Shown: positions 36,545 through 48,200 of the stretch, one piece after another
How positions within the stretch are numbered: position 1 is the first letter of the stretch
Layout of the letters: each line of letters starts with the position of its first letter
Source of the DNA: Amia ocellicauda
Taxonomy: Eukaryota; Chordata; Actinopteri; Amiiformes; Amiidae
Length of the DNA stretch: 64,000 nt
Assembly (NCBI RefSeq): GCF_036373705.1
Contig: NC_089867.1
Location: forward strand, 22,193,823-22,257,822
Reading direction: 5' to 3'
Notes under the pieces: generated by a model
The model's input: the letters and a program-made list of their open reading frames with translations, nothing else
What the model was told of the DNA's origin: nothing
Databases searched by the model: none
Position numbers and translations under genes: made by a program

Positions 36545-37090
36545 GCAGTTGGGACTTGAGTGACGCCTAACTGAAAAGAAGGATTAGAAGGATTAGACAC
36601 TGATTAGACAAAACCTTTTCATTAAATATTTTATAAATGTGTATTTTAAATCGTGTTACCTGTTTGTTAGTGTCTTAGTCCATCCACTTCAATGGAATTA
36701 GCATTAGATTACCATATTAGTCTTCCTGTTTTAAGTAAGTTGTTGTTAGAGATAAATTGTATTTAATATAGGTGTAAGAGAAACTGCTGTGGGTAGAAGT
36801 AAAATGTATGTAATATAGGTGCAATTTACATTACTGTGTATAGAGGTTTAATGTATGTAATATAGGTGCAGGACAATTGAGTATTCTTACAATGCAGTCT
36901 TGATTAGTTTTATGGAACTTTGTATTTTATTTTTGGCAACAAAGAAATGTCATACAAATATGATTTTGTATAAAGAGGAAAATAAGAGAAATCTGACAAT
37001 GAAAACAAAGAAATGTTGACTGACTTTGTTTTGAGAAAATGCTAAATAAACGAGTTGGGACTTGCGTAACTCCTAACTGAAAAGAAGCCA
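36545..37090. repeat. Short direct-repeat pair bounding a 500-base AT-rich segment
   Basis: The motif gttgggacttg followed by cctaactgaaaagaag occurs at about 36549-36583 and again at 37053-37087. Next to each copy is gattagacac or its inverse gtgtctaatcc. Between them is a degenerate tandem motif, 'tgtatgtaatataggtg', repeated about three times at 36755-36870. The arrangement may be the terminal or split direct repeats of the adjacent DIRS-like element. Confidence 0.5.
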
Positions 37091-37172
37091 GCACTGTTGT
37101 GTCTAATCCTTTCTCCTGTGTCACAGGATTATCATCTGTTCACGTGGTCCTATTCCTGGGACCTGTAACACT

Positions 37173-37978
37173 TAGATAATATTCAGTTGTGGGCCGACAC
37201 CTGGCAGATGAAATTCAACGTGGACAAGTGCAAGGTATTACATGCAAATAACAAAAATGTCCACTATAATTACACTATGGGAGGAATAGAACTAGATGAA
37301 GTAACGCATGAGAAAGACCAAGGAGTCTGCGTGGACTCCTCACTTTCTCCATCCAAACAATGTGGGGAAGCAAAAAAAAGGCAAACAGGATACTAGGGTA
37401 TATTGTCAAACGTGTAGAATTTATAACATGGGCAGTAATGTTCAGACTGTACAATGCACTAGTTAGAGCTCATCTGGATACTGTGGACAGTTCTGGGCTC
37501 CACACTTCAAGAAAGATATCGCTGCTCTAGAGGCAGTTCAGAGGAGAGCAACCAGACTTCTTCCAGGTCTGAAGGGAATGTCCTACTGAGAGACTGAGGA
37601 CCTGAACCTTTTCACCCTGGAACAGAGGAGACTACGTGGGGACTTGATTCAAGTCTTCAAAATCATGAAAGACATCGACCACATCAAACCAGAGAAGCTT
37701 TTCCAGATCAGCAGGGACACACGCACCCGGGGACACAAATGGAAATTGGGCTTCAAGGCATTCAAGACAGAAAACAGGAGACACTTCTTCACACAGAGAG
37801 GCGTCACAATCTGAACAAACTCCCCAGTGATGTGGCTGAAGAGACCATTTGGGAAAATTCAAAAACAGACTGGATAGGATCCTTGGATCACTTAGTTATT
37901 AATGGACACCAAACGAGCACGATGGGGCGAATGGCCTCCTCTCGATTGTAAACTTTCTTATGTTATTATGTTCTTAAA
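37173..37978 (+). mobile_element. 5'-truncated LINE copy (CR1/L2-like)
   Basis: This 806-base segment is a close copy of the 3' part of the LINE at 40855-43726. It starts within the RT C-terminal region (QLWADTWQMKFNVDKCKV) and ends with the same 3' sequence, 'gtaaactttcttatgtt'. Premature stops and small indels make it non-functional. 5' truncation is the normal result of target-primed reverse transcription. Confidence 0.88.
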
Positions 37979-37993
37979 TTAATTGCCAATTTT

Positions 37994-38878
37994 AGAAGCC
38001 CACTTGAGCTGCATTCAGATCAGGGCCAAAATTTTGAAAGTGTCCTCTTTGCCAAGGTGTGCACCCTGATGCAGATTACTAAAACTTGGACCATACCCTA
38101 CCATCCAGCATCTAATGGCCAAGCAGAGATTCAACCACACTCTCTTGCAGATTATCTGATATTATGTTGATTAAAATCAAAGAAATTGATTGAAACAGCC
38201 TACTTACAGCAATCTACCACAGTTCACCACATTCCATGACAGGGTTCAAACCAAACCGTATGATGTTAGGAAGAGAAGTACACCAAACCCATGAGATCTT
38301 GCTGGGCATTTCTGAAGCAAACTGAACTGAACAGGAGCCTCTAGAGTTTGTAGATAGCTTGGAAAATAGCTTTAAACAGACTTATGAGCTGGCTAGACGA
38401 CACATTCGTGTTTCCCAGGTACAACAAAATAAAACATATGAGGTCCAGAGAGAATTCATACCAGATCAGTGATTTAGTGTATGTTCTTGACAGTACCAAG
38501 AAGAAAGGGCAGAGCCCAAAACTGAAGGCACAGTGGAAGGGATCTTACATGATTACCAAGGGCCTAGGACCTGTACTGTATTGAATCCATGATCGTCACA
38601 GTGACAAAGTCCTACACCATGACCGTTTTCTCCCTTATACCAGCAATGTTATTCCTGGATGGATGAAGAGACTGATACATTCCATTTCGTTGATGGAGTC
38701 TGAGGGCAACCCCAGTTCCAAAGAAACAGACAGGACTCCATCTGTAGATACCACCACCATCCTCATGGGGGCGTCAAGCTGTGATGCCCAACTGAGTGAT
38801 TCAGATGAGTCTAGGGAAATTCAAGGATTCACACTTGAGGGAAAAATAGACAGAACACCAGCAACCCACCAATGCTGA
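37994..38878 (+). pseudogene. Ty3/Gypsy pol fragment (integrase and C-terminal region)
   Basis: The frame reads ELHSDQGQNFES, then TIPYHPASNGQAE, giving the second Asp and the final Glu of the integrase DDE core. After decayed sequence come NSYQISDLVYVLD and KLKAQWKGSYMI, the chromodomain-adjacent GPF/Y-like tail, and HHDRFLPY. Stops interrupt the frame near 38150-38380. No RT, RNase H or LTR of this copy is visible. It directly abuts the LINE tail at 37978. Confidence 0.85.
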
Positions 38879-40854
38879 GTGTTCTATTTTGTATGCAGAT
38901 TGAATATGCAAATAAAAGTACTGGATTCATGGGGCAATCCTTGTCATGTCATTTCAATAACCGACACGACAGAATGACACGACAATACAATAATATGGGA
39001 TAGTTGAGACATTATATTTTCTTCATTTAGATGTCATTTTTCATAATGAAGCTTTCTAGTGCCAAAATACAGAATAATTCATATTTGCCATGAAAAATGT
39101 TCGCCATGTTGCGATTTTGTCGTGCCATAATTAAATACAATGCACACATTGTCAAATTAACTTCCTTATAATTAGCCAGGCATCTCATTTTTAACAAAAG
39201 AGGAAGTCAAGTCCACTGCTTACACATGAGCAAGATTTAACACCAGAATTATTATTATTACTATTATATATCCAACCATCTACAGCATCCTCCCCCGCTA
39301 CTATGGTACAGCCCATTTCTGAGCCTTTTATTTCTCACAGACCAAGTTCTCCCATTTCAGCCACTGTTCCGCTTCTTATTGTTTCAGTAGAAGAGAAAAC
39401 ATTGACAAAATAGAAATTCCACACCAGACACTGAATTTTCTATTTTTTCTATTTTACAGAATTTTTTAAAAATATATGAAAGTTTATCAAAAATTCTAAT
39501 GTTTAAATTTTCGGAGAAAAGCTGAAAATGTAAAATATGACCACCCTTTTTCCAATTTCACAAAATTGAATTACACAGACCCACAATGGCTCGGTTTTAC
39601 CTCCAATAGGCGAGGACAGTCTCATAAAGGATATGCTTGGGAAAAGTCACAAATACAGATCATTTACACTAATATAGGTATTCTAGTATTAATGATAAAT
39701 GCATTAGGGAGTGCACTTAAATTAATCCTTGAAATCTCCGTCTACAGCTTTGCCGATGATTGTCAGGGTGGTTGTCTAAACATGTTATTTTACCTTTGGG
39801 GCTCACACCTCTTAAAATCTTCTCTGACAAAAAACAAAAAAGATGTGCATGCCTATTCAAGATTTTACTATCAAGCATAATGTGGTTTCTTTTAATGTAT
39901 TTTCTTGCTTCCCTCCCTTTTAAATTATTATGACTGAATGTGGAATTCTAATTAAATTCAAAAACAGTACCTTAATTAAGAAAAAACAAGTATTTGTGTT
40001 GTCTCTGGGAGAATATGGATGCAGGGCTTCCACTCCTACACATAAAGACAGATCTCTCCTCCTCACTTCAGGTCTAATCTTAATCAAAACGAGATTGTGC
40101 CAACTTTAATTTCTGTCTGGCAGGTTTGACTAATGCACTATGCACAGTGAGGACACAGTAATTACAACTCACAAATATTCTTATCTGATTTGAGAGCAAC
40201 ATTGCTCATTATGAAACAGCTGTGGTTGTTTGCAGTTTCCTTGTACACACTGATTAAATGCATAAATGGGTCAATCATTTAACAATTTTAGTGAGTGTCT
40301 CAGCCAAGGAGTGATGTCAGTGTGTGCACGTTATAGTGAAAGGAGTGCTTTACAGGAATTAAGTTTCACTATGAGATTGTATGACTATTTTATGGCAAAA
40401 GACTTGGTTTATAACATTTCAAAGGGCAATTTTCTCCTGGCCCCAATACATAATGTGTACGTGTGGTACCCAATGACATTCCTTTCTCCGTGTTATGTTC
40501 AGCTTGCTATCTGATTTGGCACTTGTACTGCTGAATGAAGTTGAATGCTGGATCTTGCAGAGTAGAGATACAGCCTGCATGTGTGGACTCGATCATTCTC
40601 CAGCCTGCCCTGACAAGGTGTCATTCCCGATGTACCTCCAACTCAAATACCACACTGTCCTGGCTGACACTGCTTTCCCCAAAAGCAAGAGTCTGCTGTA
40701 GGTGTAAAAAAAATTACAATAATAAATAAAACACTTCTAAAATTACACAAATACCTGTAGGTTTGTTGAATGATATTCCAATGTGCTAGATAAACAGATG
40801 ATAAGAATCATTTAAACTAGGAACCAGGGGGACAGGGAGCTCTGACAATGGGAG
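38879..40854. other. Unassigned AT-rich spacer between retroelements
   Basis: No gene, RNA or recognisable element is seen. The stretch is AT-rich with short open frames only. Confidence 0.5.
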
Positions 40855-40976
40855 ATGTTCCACTAAGGAAAGAAAACCAAGGGAAACTGCTAGTAGGAAA
40901 GTCCTGAAATGTTTGTACCTCAATGCCAGGAGTATAAGGAACAAGATGTTAGACTTGGAAGCCACAGTGCTGGCGT

Positions 40977-41798
40977 GTGACTATGGGAGTGACAGAAACA
41001 TGGCTTACAGAAAATGATGGGGACGAATACAGGTTGGAAGGATACACACAGTTTAGGAGAGACAGGCAAAATCGAAGAGGGGGTGGGGTAGCATTATATG
41101 TAAAAAATGACATTGAGGCAGAAGAACTTGTATTAGATCCCAGTAACGGAACAGAATCTTTGTGGGTGAAACTTTCGAACAAGAGATCTGGAGGATTAGC
41201 GGTAGGAGTGTGTTACAGGCCACCAAACTCAGATATTCAGAAAGATGCTGCATTGTACAGTGTAATCAGGACTGCATGTAGCAAGGATGTGGCTGTTATA
41301 ATGGGGGATTTCAATTTCCCAAACTTAGACTGGGAAAGCCCAGTGGAGACTACAGAAGCAGAAATAGAAATGGTTGAGATGGTAAATGACTGCTTTCTAA
41401 CTCAATTTGTCAGGGAACCAACCAGAGAGAGTGTATGTATTGACTTGATCTTTTCAAATGACCAAGATAGAGTCAGGGGGACAGTAGTTAGAGAACCAAT
41501 GGCAAATTGTGATCACAATATGGTTAGCTTTGAGGCATTCTTTCAAAAAACAAGGTCCAAGTCTAAAACAATGGTCTACAATTTTAGAAAAGCAAACCTT
41601 GAAGGTATGAGACGGCACTTCGAAGAGGTAGACTGGAGCCCATTGGATACAGAGTCAGTTGAAAATGGATGGGTATATTTTAAGAATATACTACTTGAGG
41701 CTCAGGAGCAATTTGTACCAAAACTTAGCAAATTGAGGACCAAAAAACACTGGCCAAAATGGTTTAATAGAGGTATGCAAAAAAATATCAAAAAATAA
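40977..41798 (+). pseudogene. LINE ORF2 endonuclease domain
   Basis: This 273-codon open stretch reads GVTETWLTE, then GGGVALYVKND, VGVCYRPPNSD, IMGDFNFPNLDWE and NCDHNMVSFE. These are the Glu, Asp/Asn and His motifs of the exonuclease-endonuclease-phosphatase fold that nicks target DNA. The upstream KCLYLNARSIRNKM sequence is in another frame because of a small deletion near 40980. The stop at 41797 is premature relative to the full ORF. Confidence 0.9.
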
Positions 41799-42058
41799 GA
41801 AAATGTTGTATAGCGCATACAAAAGGGATGGTGACGAAACAAAATACATAGAATATGTTGAGCTGCAAAGAGATCTTAAGAAAGGGATCAGGAAAGCAAG
41901 AGGGAAATAGAAAGAAACAGCTCCTGGAGCTAAAACCAATGCAAAGAGCTTTTTTCAATATTACAACAGCAAGCGGTCAATAAAGGAGGAAGTGAAACAG
42001 ATAAAGGGCAAAAGTGGAGGTATCTTGGAAAATGAACAAGATGTGGCAAATATTCTAA

Positions 42059-43048
42059 ATGAGTATTTCACAGAGGTTTTTACAAAAGAAAAAACAGATG
42101 ACATGCCACAGGTTGACAATCAGTCCAGCCAAACCCTGGAGAGAGATCAGGATAAATGAGGAGGAGGTACTAAAGGGACTAGCAGAATTAAAAACAAACA
42201 AATCACCTGGGCCAGATGGGATATTTCCAACAGTAGTTAAAGAAATGAGGGAAATTATTTATAGGCCGCTAACTCAATTATTCCAAATGACACTTAGAAC
42301 AGGGGATGTGCCAACTGACTGGAAGACAGCAAATGTCACACCAATCCACAAGAAAGGGGACAAAACTGAGCCAGGAAATTACAGACCAATCAGTCTCACC
42401 TGCATCACCTGTAAAATGTTGGAAAAAATTATTAGACAGAAAATAGAGGAGCATCTTAATGAAAACCATACTCTTGGAGATAGTCAACATGGGTTTAGAC
42501 GAAGTAGATCATGTCTTACTAATTTATTAGAATTTTTTGAACATGCAACTGCAGCTGTAGATCATGTGAAAGCATATGATATGATATACTTAGATTTCCA
42601 AAAAGCTTTTGATAAGGTTCCACACCAAAGACTGATCCTCAAATTGGAAGCTGTAGGCATTCAGGGTAATGTAAGTAGATGGATTATGAACTGGTTGATG
42701 TCTAGGAAACAGAGGGTGTCGATTAGAGGAGTCGCTTCTAACTGGAGTGAGGTTGTTAGTGGAGTTCCACAGGGATCAGTACTAGGGCCTGTGCTTTTTC
42801 TAATCTATATTAATGATCTGGACTCTGGGATAGTTAGCAAACTTGTCACATTTGCAGATGATACTAAAATAGGTGGCTCAGCAGATACAATCTTGGCAGC
42901 ACAGGCTATTCAGAGGGACTTAGATAATATTCAGTTGTGGGCCGACACCTGGCAGATGAAATTCAATGTGGACAAGTGCAAGGTAATACATGCAGGTAAC
43001 ACAAATATCCACTATAATTACACTATGGGAGGAATAGAACTAGATTAA
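42059..43048 (+). pseudogene. LINE ORF2 reverse transcriptase domain
   Basis: Readable RT motifs in order are NKSPGPDGI, TPIHKKGDKTEPGNYRPIS, QHGFRRSRSC, IYLDFQKAFDKVPH, VPQGSVLGPVLFLIYINDL and the catalytic TFADDTKIGG. The first 30 or so residues of this frame come from another frame of the element. The stop after GGIELD at 43046-43048 is a point change in sequence that continues as LINE on both sides. Confidence 0.92.
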
Positions 43049-43394
43049 GTAACGCATGAGAAAGACCTAGGAGTCTATGTGGACTCCTCACTTTCTCCAT
43101 CCAAGCAAGTTGAGAAGCAATGAAAAAGGCAAAGAGAGTGTTAGGGTATTTTGTCAAAAGTGTAGAATTGAGAACAAGGGCAGTGATGTTCAGACTGTAC
43201 AATGCACTAGTTAGAGTTCATCTGGATACTGTGGACAGTTCTGGGCTCCACACTTCAAGAAAGATATTGCTGCTCTAGAGGCAATTCAGAGGAGAGCAAC
43301 CAGACTTATTCCAGGTCTGAAGGGAAAGTCCTACTCGGAGAGACTGAGGGAACTGAACCTTTTCACCCTGGAACAGAGGAGACTACGTGGGGAC

Positions 43395-43655
43395 TTGATC
43401 CAAGTCTTCAAAATCATGAAGGGCATCGACCACATCAAACCAGAGGAGCTTTTCCAGATCAGCAGGGACACACGCACCCGGGGACACAAATGGAAATTGG
43501 GCTTCAAGGCATTCAAGACAGAAACCAGGAGACACTTCTTCACACAGAGAGTTGTCACAATCTGGAATAAACTACCCAGCGATGTGGTAGAAGCTGAAAG
43601 TTTGGGAACATTTAAAAATAGACTGGATAGGATCCTTGAATCACTTAGTTATTAA
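43395..43655 (+). pseudogene. LINE ORF2 C-terminal region
   Basis: The frame contains DTRTRGHKWKLGFKAF, RHFFTQRVVTIWNKLPSDVV and FKNRLDRIL, the conserved C-terminal block of many CR1/L2-like and related LINEs. It ends at the normal stop before the 3'UTR. Confidence 0.85.
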
Positions 43656-43726
43656 TGGACACCAAACGAGCACGATGGGTTGAATGGCCTCCTCTCGTTT
43701 GTAAACTTTCTTATGTTCTTATAAAA

Positions 43727-44880
43727 TAACATAAAATCAAAAAGCAATCCAAGTGTGCAAACTTCCCGCAAAACCATCCATAAAATATCTGGTGTTAAGA
43801 AGTCTTAATGCAATGTCTGATATGCTTAAAATCTAGAATGCAACCAGAAGTGCTGAAGCAAGGGTTTCAGAAGCACAAACACATTGCAATAAAAACACAG
43901 GACAATTCACTGCAATCCGATTGAATTCATTTTATGTAATGCAAACAACGTAACTGCTCACATATAGAGCTACCAATTGAATTGATCAGAAGACAGCTAT
44001 AAGAAATGATACAGCATTTCATGTAAATCAAGAATCACACTCTGCTGTCGGTCTTTCAGTTGGGTGTGGCGGTCTCAGACAGTGGTCCTTGAAAATCAGG
44101 TTGACTTGGCTCCTGACGAAAATATGCCCCGAAGCAGAGGAAGGTGGCTGCTTATATGCATTTCACTGTTTATGTTTAAACAGGGAGAATAAAGATCATT
44201 GTATGTGTCCATCTATGTCTCACTATTAAAAACTGCAATTTAAAAAAGGTTATTGTTATTTATGATGACATTAAACCTACGCAAACAATGGCATCCAGGG
44301 CAAACCCCTTCTTTGGTTATACATGCTTCGTAGCAGCAGCTTTCCCATTAATTGATTTGGAGAATGGACAAGACCATGCATGAATGTCATGCAGATTATT
44401 TCTCTCCAGGGAAAACGGAAGAAGACCAAACAAAAGCAGTGATTCCCAAACTGTAGGATTTGAATCAAAACTAGAATGCTAACGGTCCTGGAAATTTATT
44501 TTAACGCATATTGTAAACTGTAGAAAGAGTGGACACTACTAAATACATATAAATACACTAAAACAAACTTTTGCAGGCTAGCTGGTAAGTTTTCTTACAT
44601 TATGCAATTGATAAAAGCTAGAAGCTAAAAACAGCATAAGATAACCCGTCCAAATATAACGTATGATTGAAGCAACCGAAAGAGAAACCGTTGAGATCGA
44701 TTTCATCGCCCCTTTGCACTTTGTGATCTATACTAAAGCATGGGATGCGCAGGGACGATGTATTCAGAGGGTGTGCTACAACAGGACATTTCGGGACTTG
44801 AGGGAAGCAGGGAATCTTAAACTGAAGCAGATTCCAGCAAGAACTGAGTCATGAGCGGAGGAATAGCTCGCTTTGTTGTA
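43727..44880. other. Spacer between LINE and padi2 promoter region
   Basis: There is no recognisable gene. A 63-codon plus-strand frame at 44663-44854 has no similarity that I recognise. Near 44440 a lone gattcccaaactg resembles a hAT end but has no partner. Confidence 0.5.
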
Positions 44881-44943
44881 GCGCAGATGTGCAGAATCGC
44901 ACCGATCCTATTGGTGGAGCCGCGCAGAGCTGCGGAACTGCGC
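44881..44943. repeat. GC-rich palindromic element, copy B (padi2 promoter region)
   Basis: It starts gcgcagatgtgcag and ends ctgcggaactgcgc, a loose inverted repeat, with a central CCAAT box read as cctattggtgg. Its reverse complement matches copy A at 8011-8105 over gctccaccaat and the flanking gcag/ctgcg motifs. It lies about 235 bases upstream of the padi2 start codon. Confidence 0.55.
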
Positions 44944-45059
44944 TCTGTAGGACAAGAGCAAACCAGCGGCACCGAGCTGAGCAGGGACTCATCTGATGTT
45001 TCAGGCATGGGCGGAACAAACTGAAGCCACGTCGAATTAGCGACAGTCATTCAGAAACC

Positions 45060-45090
45060 ATGCAAATGAGGGCCTGTCCAGACATATAAA
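45060..45090 (+). promoter_or_regulatory. padi2: padi2 core promoter: octamer and TATA box
   Basis: A perfect octamer ATGCAAAT at 45060-45067 is followed 17 bases later by TATAAA at 45085-45090. The TATA box predicts transcription starting at about 45115-45120, giving a 5'UTR of roughly 60 bases before the ATG at 45177. Confidence 0.6.
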
Positions 45091-45176
45091 ACTGGCGTGT
45101 TCACCTGGTCAGAGACACAGTGTGCAGCTGCCTGTTGACACTGGAGTCCAGAGACGCGCAGACGCCCGGGTCCATC

Positions 45177-45268
45177 ATGGTCCAGCAGAGAACCGAGCGC
45201 CTGGAGGCCGGGAGGACCAGCCGCGCCGTGTACGTGGTCGGGACGGAGATGGTCGTGGACCTGCACAG
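45177..45268 (+). CDS. padi2: padi2 exon 1
   Basis: It encodes [20 protein letters not shown] followed by [10 protein letters not shown]. An in-frame Met at 45120 would add 19 residues, but it sits at the predicted transcription start, and MVQQ matches the family's start length. The donor is GTATGA. Confidence 0.9.
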
Positions 45269-48200
45269 GTATGATCTCTCCATTCAGGTTCCTCCTCTGT
45301 ATTCCTAATAATACATTGCGACCTGACCGTAGCAAATAAGCGGATGTAAAACTCCGCATAGGTAGCATGCACTAGAGAAAGGCTGAACACTTTTGTAACT
45401 TTAATTTGCACCATGCAAGTTAATTATTAAGACTATGAGTTAAGCCTTGAATACATTATCAGTCGGTTATACTTCTGTTCTCCCGGTGGAAGTGGAAGCC
45501 CTACGGGGATCAGCCTCGGTGATCAGATCGAGTCCTCAGATAGAATAATGTCACGTTATTTATAGTCCAATTAAAACACTATATAATTATAACAAACTAA
45601 TGTGCTAAACGGGGAAAAATACAGTTTGGTGGTAAAAACAGACTAATCAGGAAACCCATATTAAAATGAGCGCATACTGTCTTGTACAGCACTAGTTTGA
45701 GCTCTGGGCAGAGGATTGCTCAATGATATAGAGTAACAAGGTGGTTACAGTTAACTGAGAGACTGTTGCTTAAGAACAAAGAAATTGTCATTTGCCTTCC
45801 AGGAACACAATGGACAGTTGCCATTGGGTAGACAGACCCGTGACAAGTGTGCTGTTTCAGAGGCGCATCAGCCCACACTGTGACTTGTTCCTGTTTTGAC
45901 AGCCCACTATTCATGCTCCTCCTGCATGCACATCGCTCATTTATGGGCATATCTGTCGGTACGATTCTTCCCTGTACTTTAAATATGGGTACAAGGTATA
46001 ACAGTGCATTTGTACCCAACTAGGAACATATCGAAACACAAGCTTGTATAAAATAAGTGCAGAGGGTCTTCTATAATTCTTGTAGTTATTTGACAGTAAT
46101 GGCACTATTAAACACCTTAATACTCTTCACCTCTGATTGGAAAGCCAGGACTTCTCAATAGGTCAGGTAAAACCACTGTGTACCTCCCTCTTTTCAGTTC
46201 AAATGAAACCCAATGAAAGGATGAAGGGAGAGAGAGCCTGTATTGTGTTGTGGGAACAATACGCAGTAAACCCCGAGGCACTGTTTATTTATGCGCACCT
46301 GGGTGGTTTTCATTCGTGCCACTTGTAATGTCAAGAGCACAAGACAGGTTTTGCAGGAACAAAAAATCGTTTTCTGATAAACTGTCGTGCAATGATCGAT
46401 GTAACAGAATATGTGTGTGCCCTGGCGGCTGTTAAATCACACTTCTGTGCATTCTTTTATATAGGTCTGCACTTCTAACAGGGCTTCCGGTCTGTAACCA
46501 CAATGACTACAGCCATGCAAACTGTACAACATTGAAAGATTTCTGCTTTGTTTCCCTTCTTTGAAATGTACAATTTACATCCCCAGTCTCTTCTCACAGG
46601 TGTTTCAGCTGGAAAACACCCCTAGATCAGACTCTTCAAACCAGGCTACACATTTTAGCCACTGCTACTTTTTTATTTATTATTTTTTAATGTTGCAAAA
46701 CTCAGGCACAGATTTTATCTCTAAGGTTTGGCAATGGATATTGAGAGATTGCAGCTTGCGTCATTTGTGATTTGTGGTAGCAGAAATGCATACTGCGGAA
46801 AGTTTGTGCCATGACTGGCCTTGCTTCGTGTATCGTCTCCTTAATCCCTTCATTTCAATTCAAACCTTGAGGTGGTAGACACTCTTTGCTAATTTTCATT
46901 TTCCACATTCTGACAGTGTGGGAGATTTGCAAAATACAGTACAGTGCAGACACCTAGCAGTCTATTACTTTATCAGGTGATAGAAAAAAGAAAATAAGAT
47001 AGATAATTGTGTTTGCAGAGTGAGCTGAGCTTCTTGCGGGGGGCAGATTATGACATTGTTTTGTTAATAATTGACGTTGTATGAAAGTACACCTACAGCC
47101 ATGTTCATTAACCATCATGTGAACTAAACACCTGTCAACACAGAGAAGTGTCGCATAACTCTTCAAGGCCAATTGAGGCTGACAAACGAAACTGAAATGT
47201 TTTTCTTAAATTTTGCACCACTTAAAAATAAGTGGTACATTTATGACCCTACAGTTTTAAGAATATGACTTACAAAATCAGGTATGTCATGTACAATAAA
47301 AGCCATAAACTGCTACCGAATGCATATTTTTAGAGCCAGTCACACTGATGTGACCTCCAGAAGTCGACATCCATTCCTGTTCACTGTACGGGACAGCAGA
47401 AATGACAGAGGGCCTCCAGGATGATTCAGAACATGTTTTGCACAACGCGATTCATTTGGCATTTCATCTTACAAACTGATATCTCTGTGGCGGTTATAGT
47501 GGTATAATCCCTTCGGCATTAGATAGCTCTAACGTTAAAGTAATAGGTATTGTTCCAAATCCAGTTACAGCCTCGTTCTTGGTTAGGATTAGTGTTAGAT
47601 TTCCCCATCTCCTGAAGGCAGTACTGTGTTTCTTGGTCACCTGATAATGTATTCTATGCACTATGACTTGTATGGCTAACTCCCTGAGGGCCACTGTGGC
47701 TCCTTGTTAGACTACTTGAACATTCCTAAGGTTGTGTCATGTCTCAGCAGGTTAACTGTGTGTAAGTGTGTAAGCCCCTAATTTCTTTCAAAGCAGATGC
47801 TTCAAAGTGTTTGTGGTTTAGGAGGCAGAGACCCCGAACTATGAATTTTCTCAAACTAAATACTGATTGGACGATAGACCTTACTTCTGAAACTTCAAAC
47901 TGAAATGTTTTTTTTTATATATATGTATTCAGAGCGTAAGACCCATATAACAGTTTCCTTATACAGGATTTTTTAAATTAAGGAAAGCAAAAACAACACC
48001 ATGGCTTTCAGCTTGGCAACAAGAATGAAATTGTTGAGTCGATTAAATAACTGATTTATTGATTTAATGAAGTATAGTATAAAACTGGAAAAATGCATGT
48101 AACCATACTAGGTACTAGGAGTACTAGGAGGTTTACCATCTCTTTTAAAGAGTCTTCAGCTGACTCTTCAGCTATAACTCGTACCCCATATTCGTCCCTC

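Larger units (their letters stand above)
40855..43726 (+). mobile_element. CR1/L2-like non-LTR retrotransposon, nearly full ORF2
   Basis: The element holds an apurinic endonuclease domain, a reverse transcriptase and a C-terminal region in the order expected for jockey/CR1/L2-type ORF2. Its 3' end is 'cctcctctcgtttgtaaac' followed by ttcttatgttcttat. Frame breaks occur in the endonuclease start, between the endonuclease and RT, and after the RT, so it cannot move itself. Similar tails at 37978 and about 59850 show that the family is multi-copy here. The exact clade within the CR1/L2/Rex1 group is not settled. Confidence 0.9.

Noticed and set aside
44440..44470. hAT-like end gattcccaaactg
   Set aside because: There is no matching second terminus or 8-bp duplication nearby.
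44663..44854. 63-codon plus-strand frame upstream of padi2
   Set aside because: It has no recognisable similarity, no splice context and unremarkable length for random sequence.
45120..45176. In-frame upstream Met extending padi2 by 19 residues
   Set aside because: It coincides with the transcription start predicted from the TATA box, and MVQQ aligns with the known PADI N-terminus.
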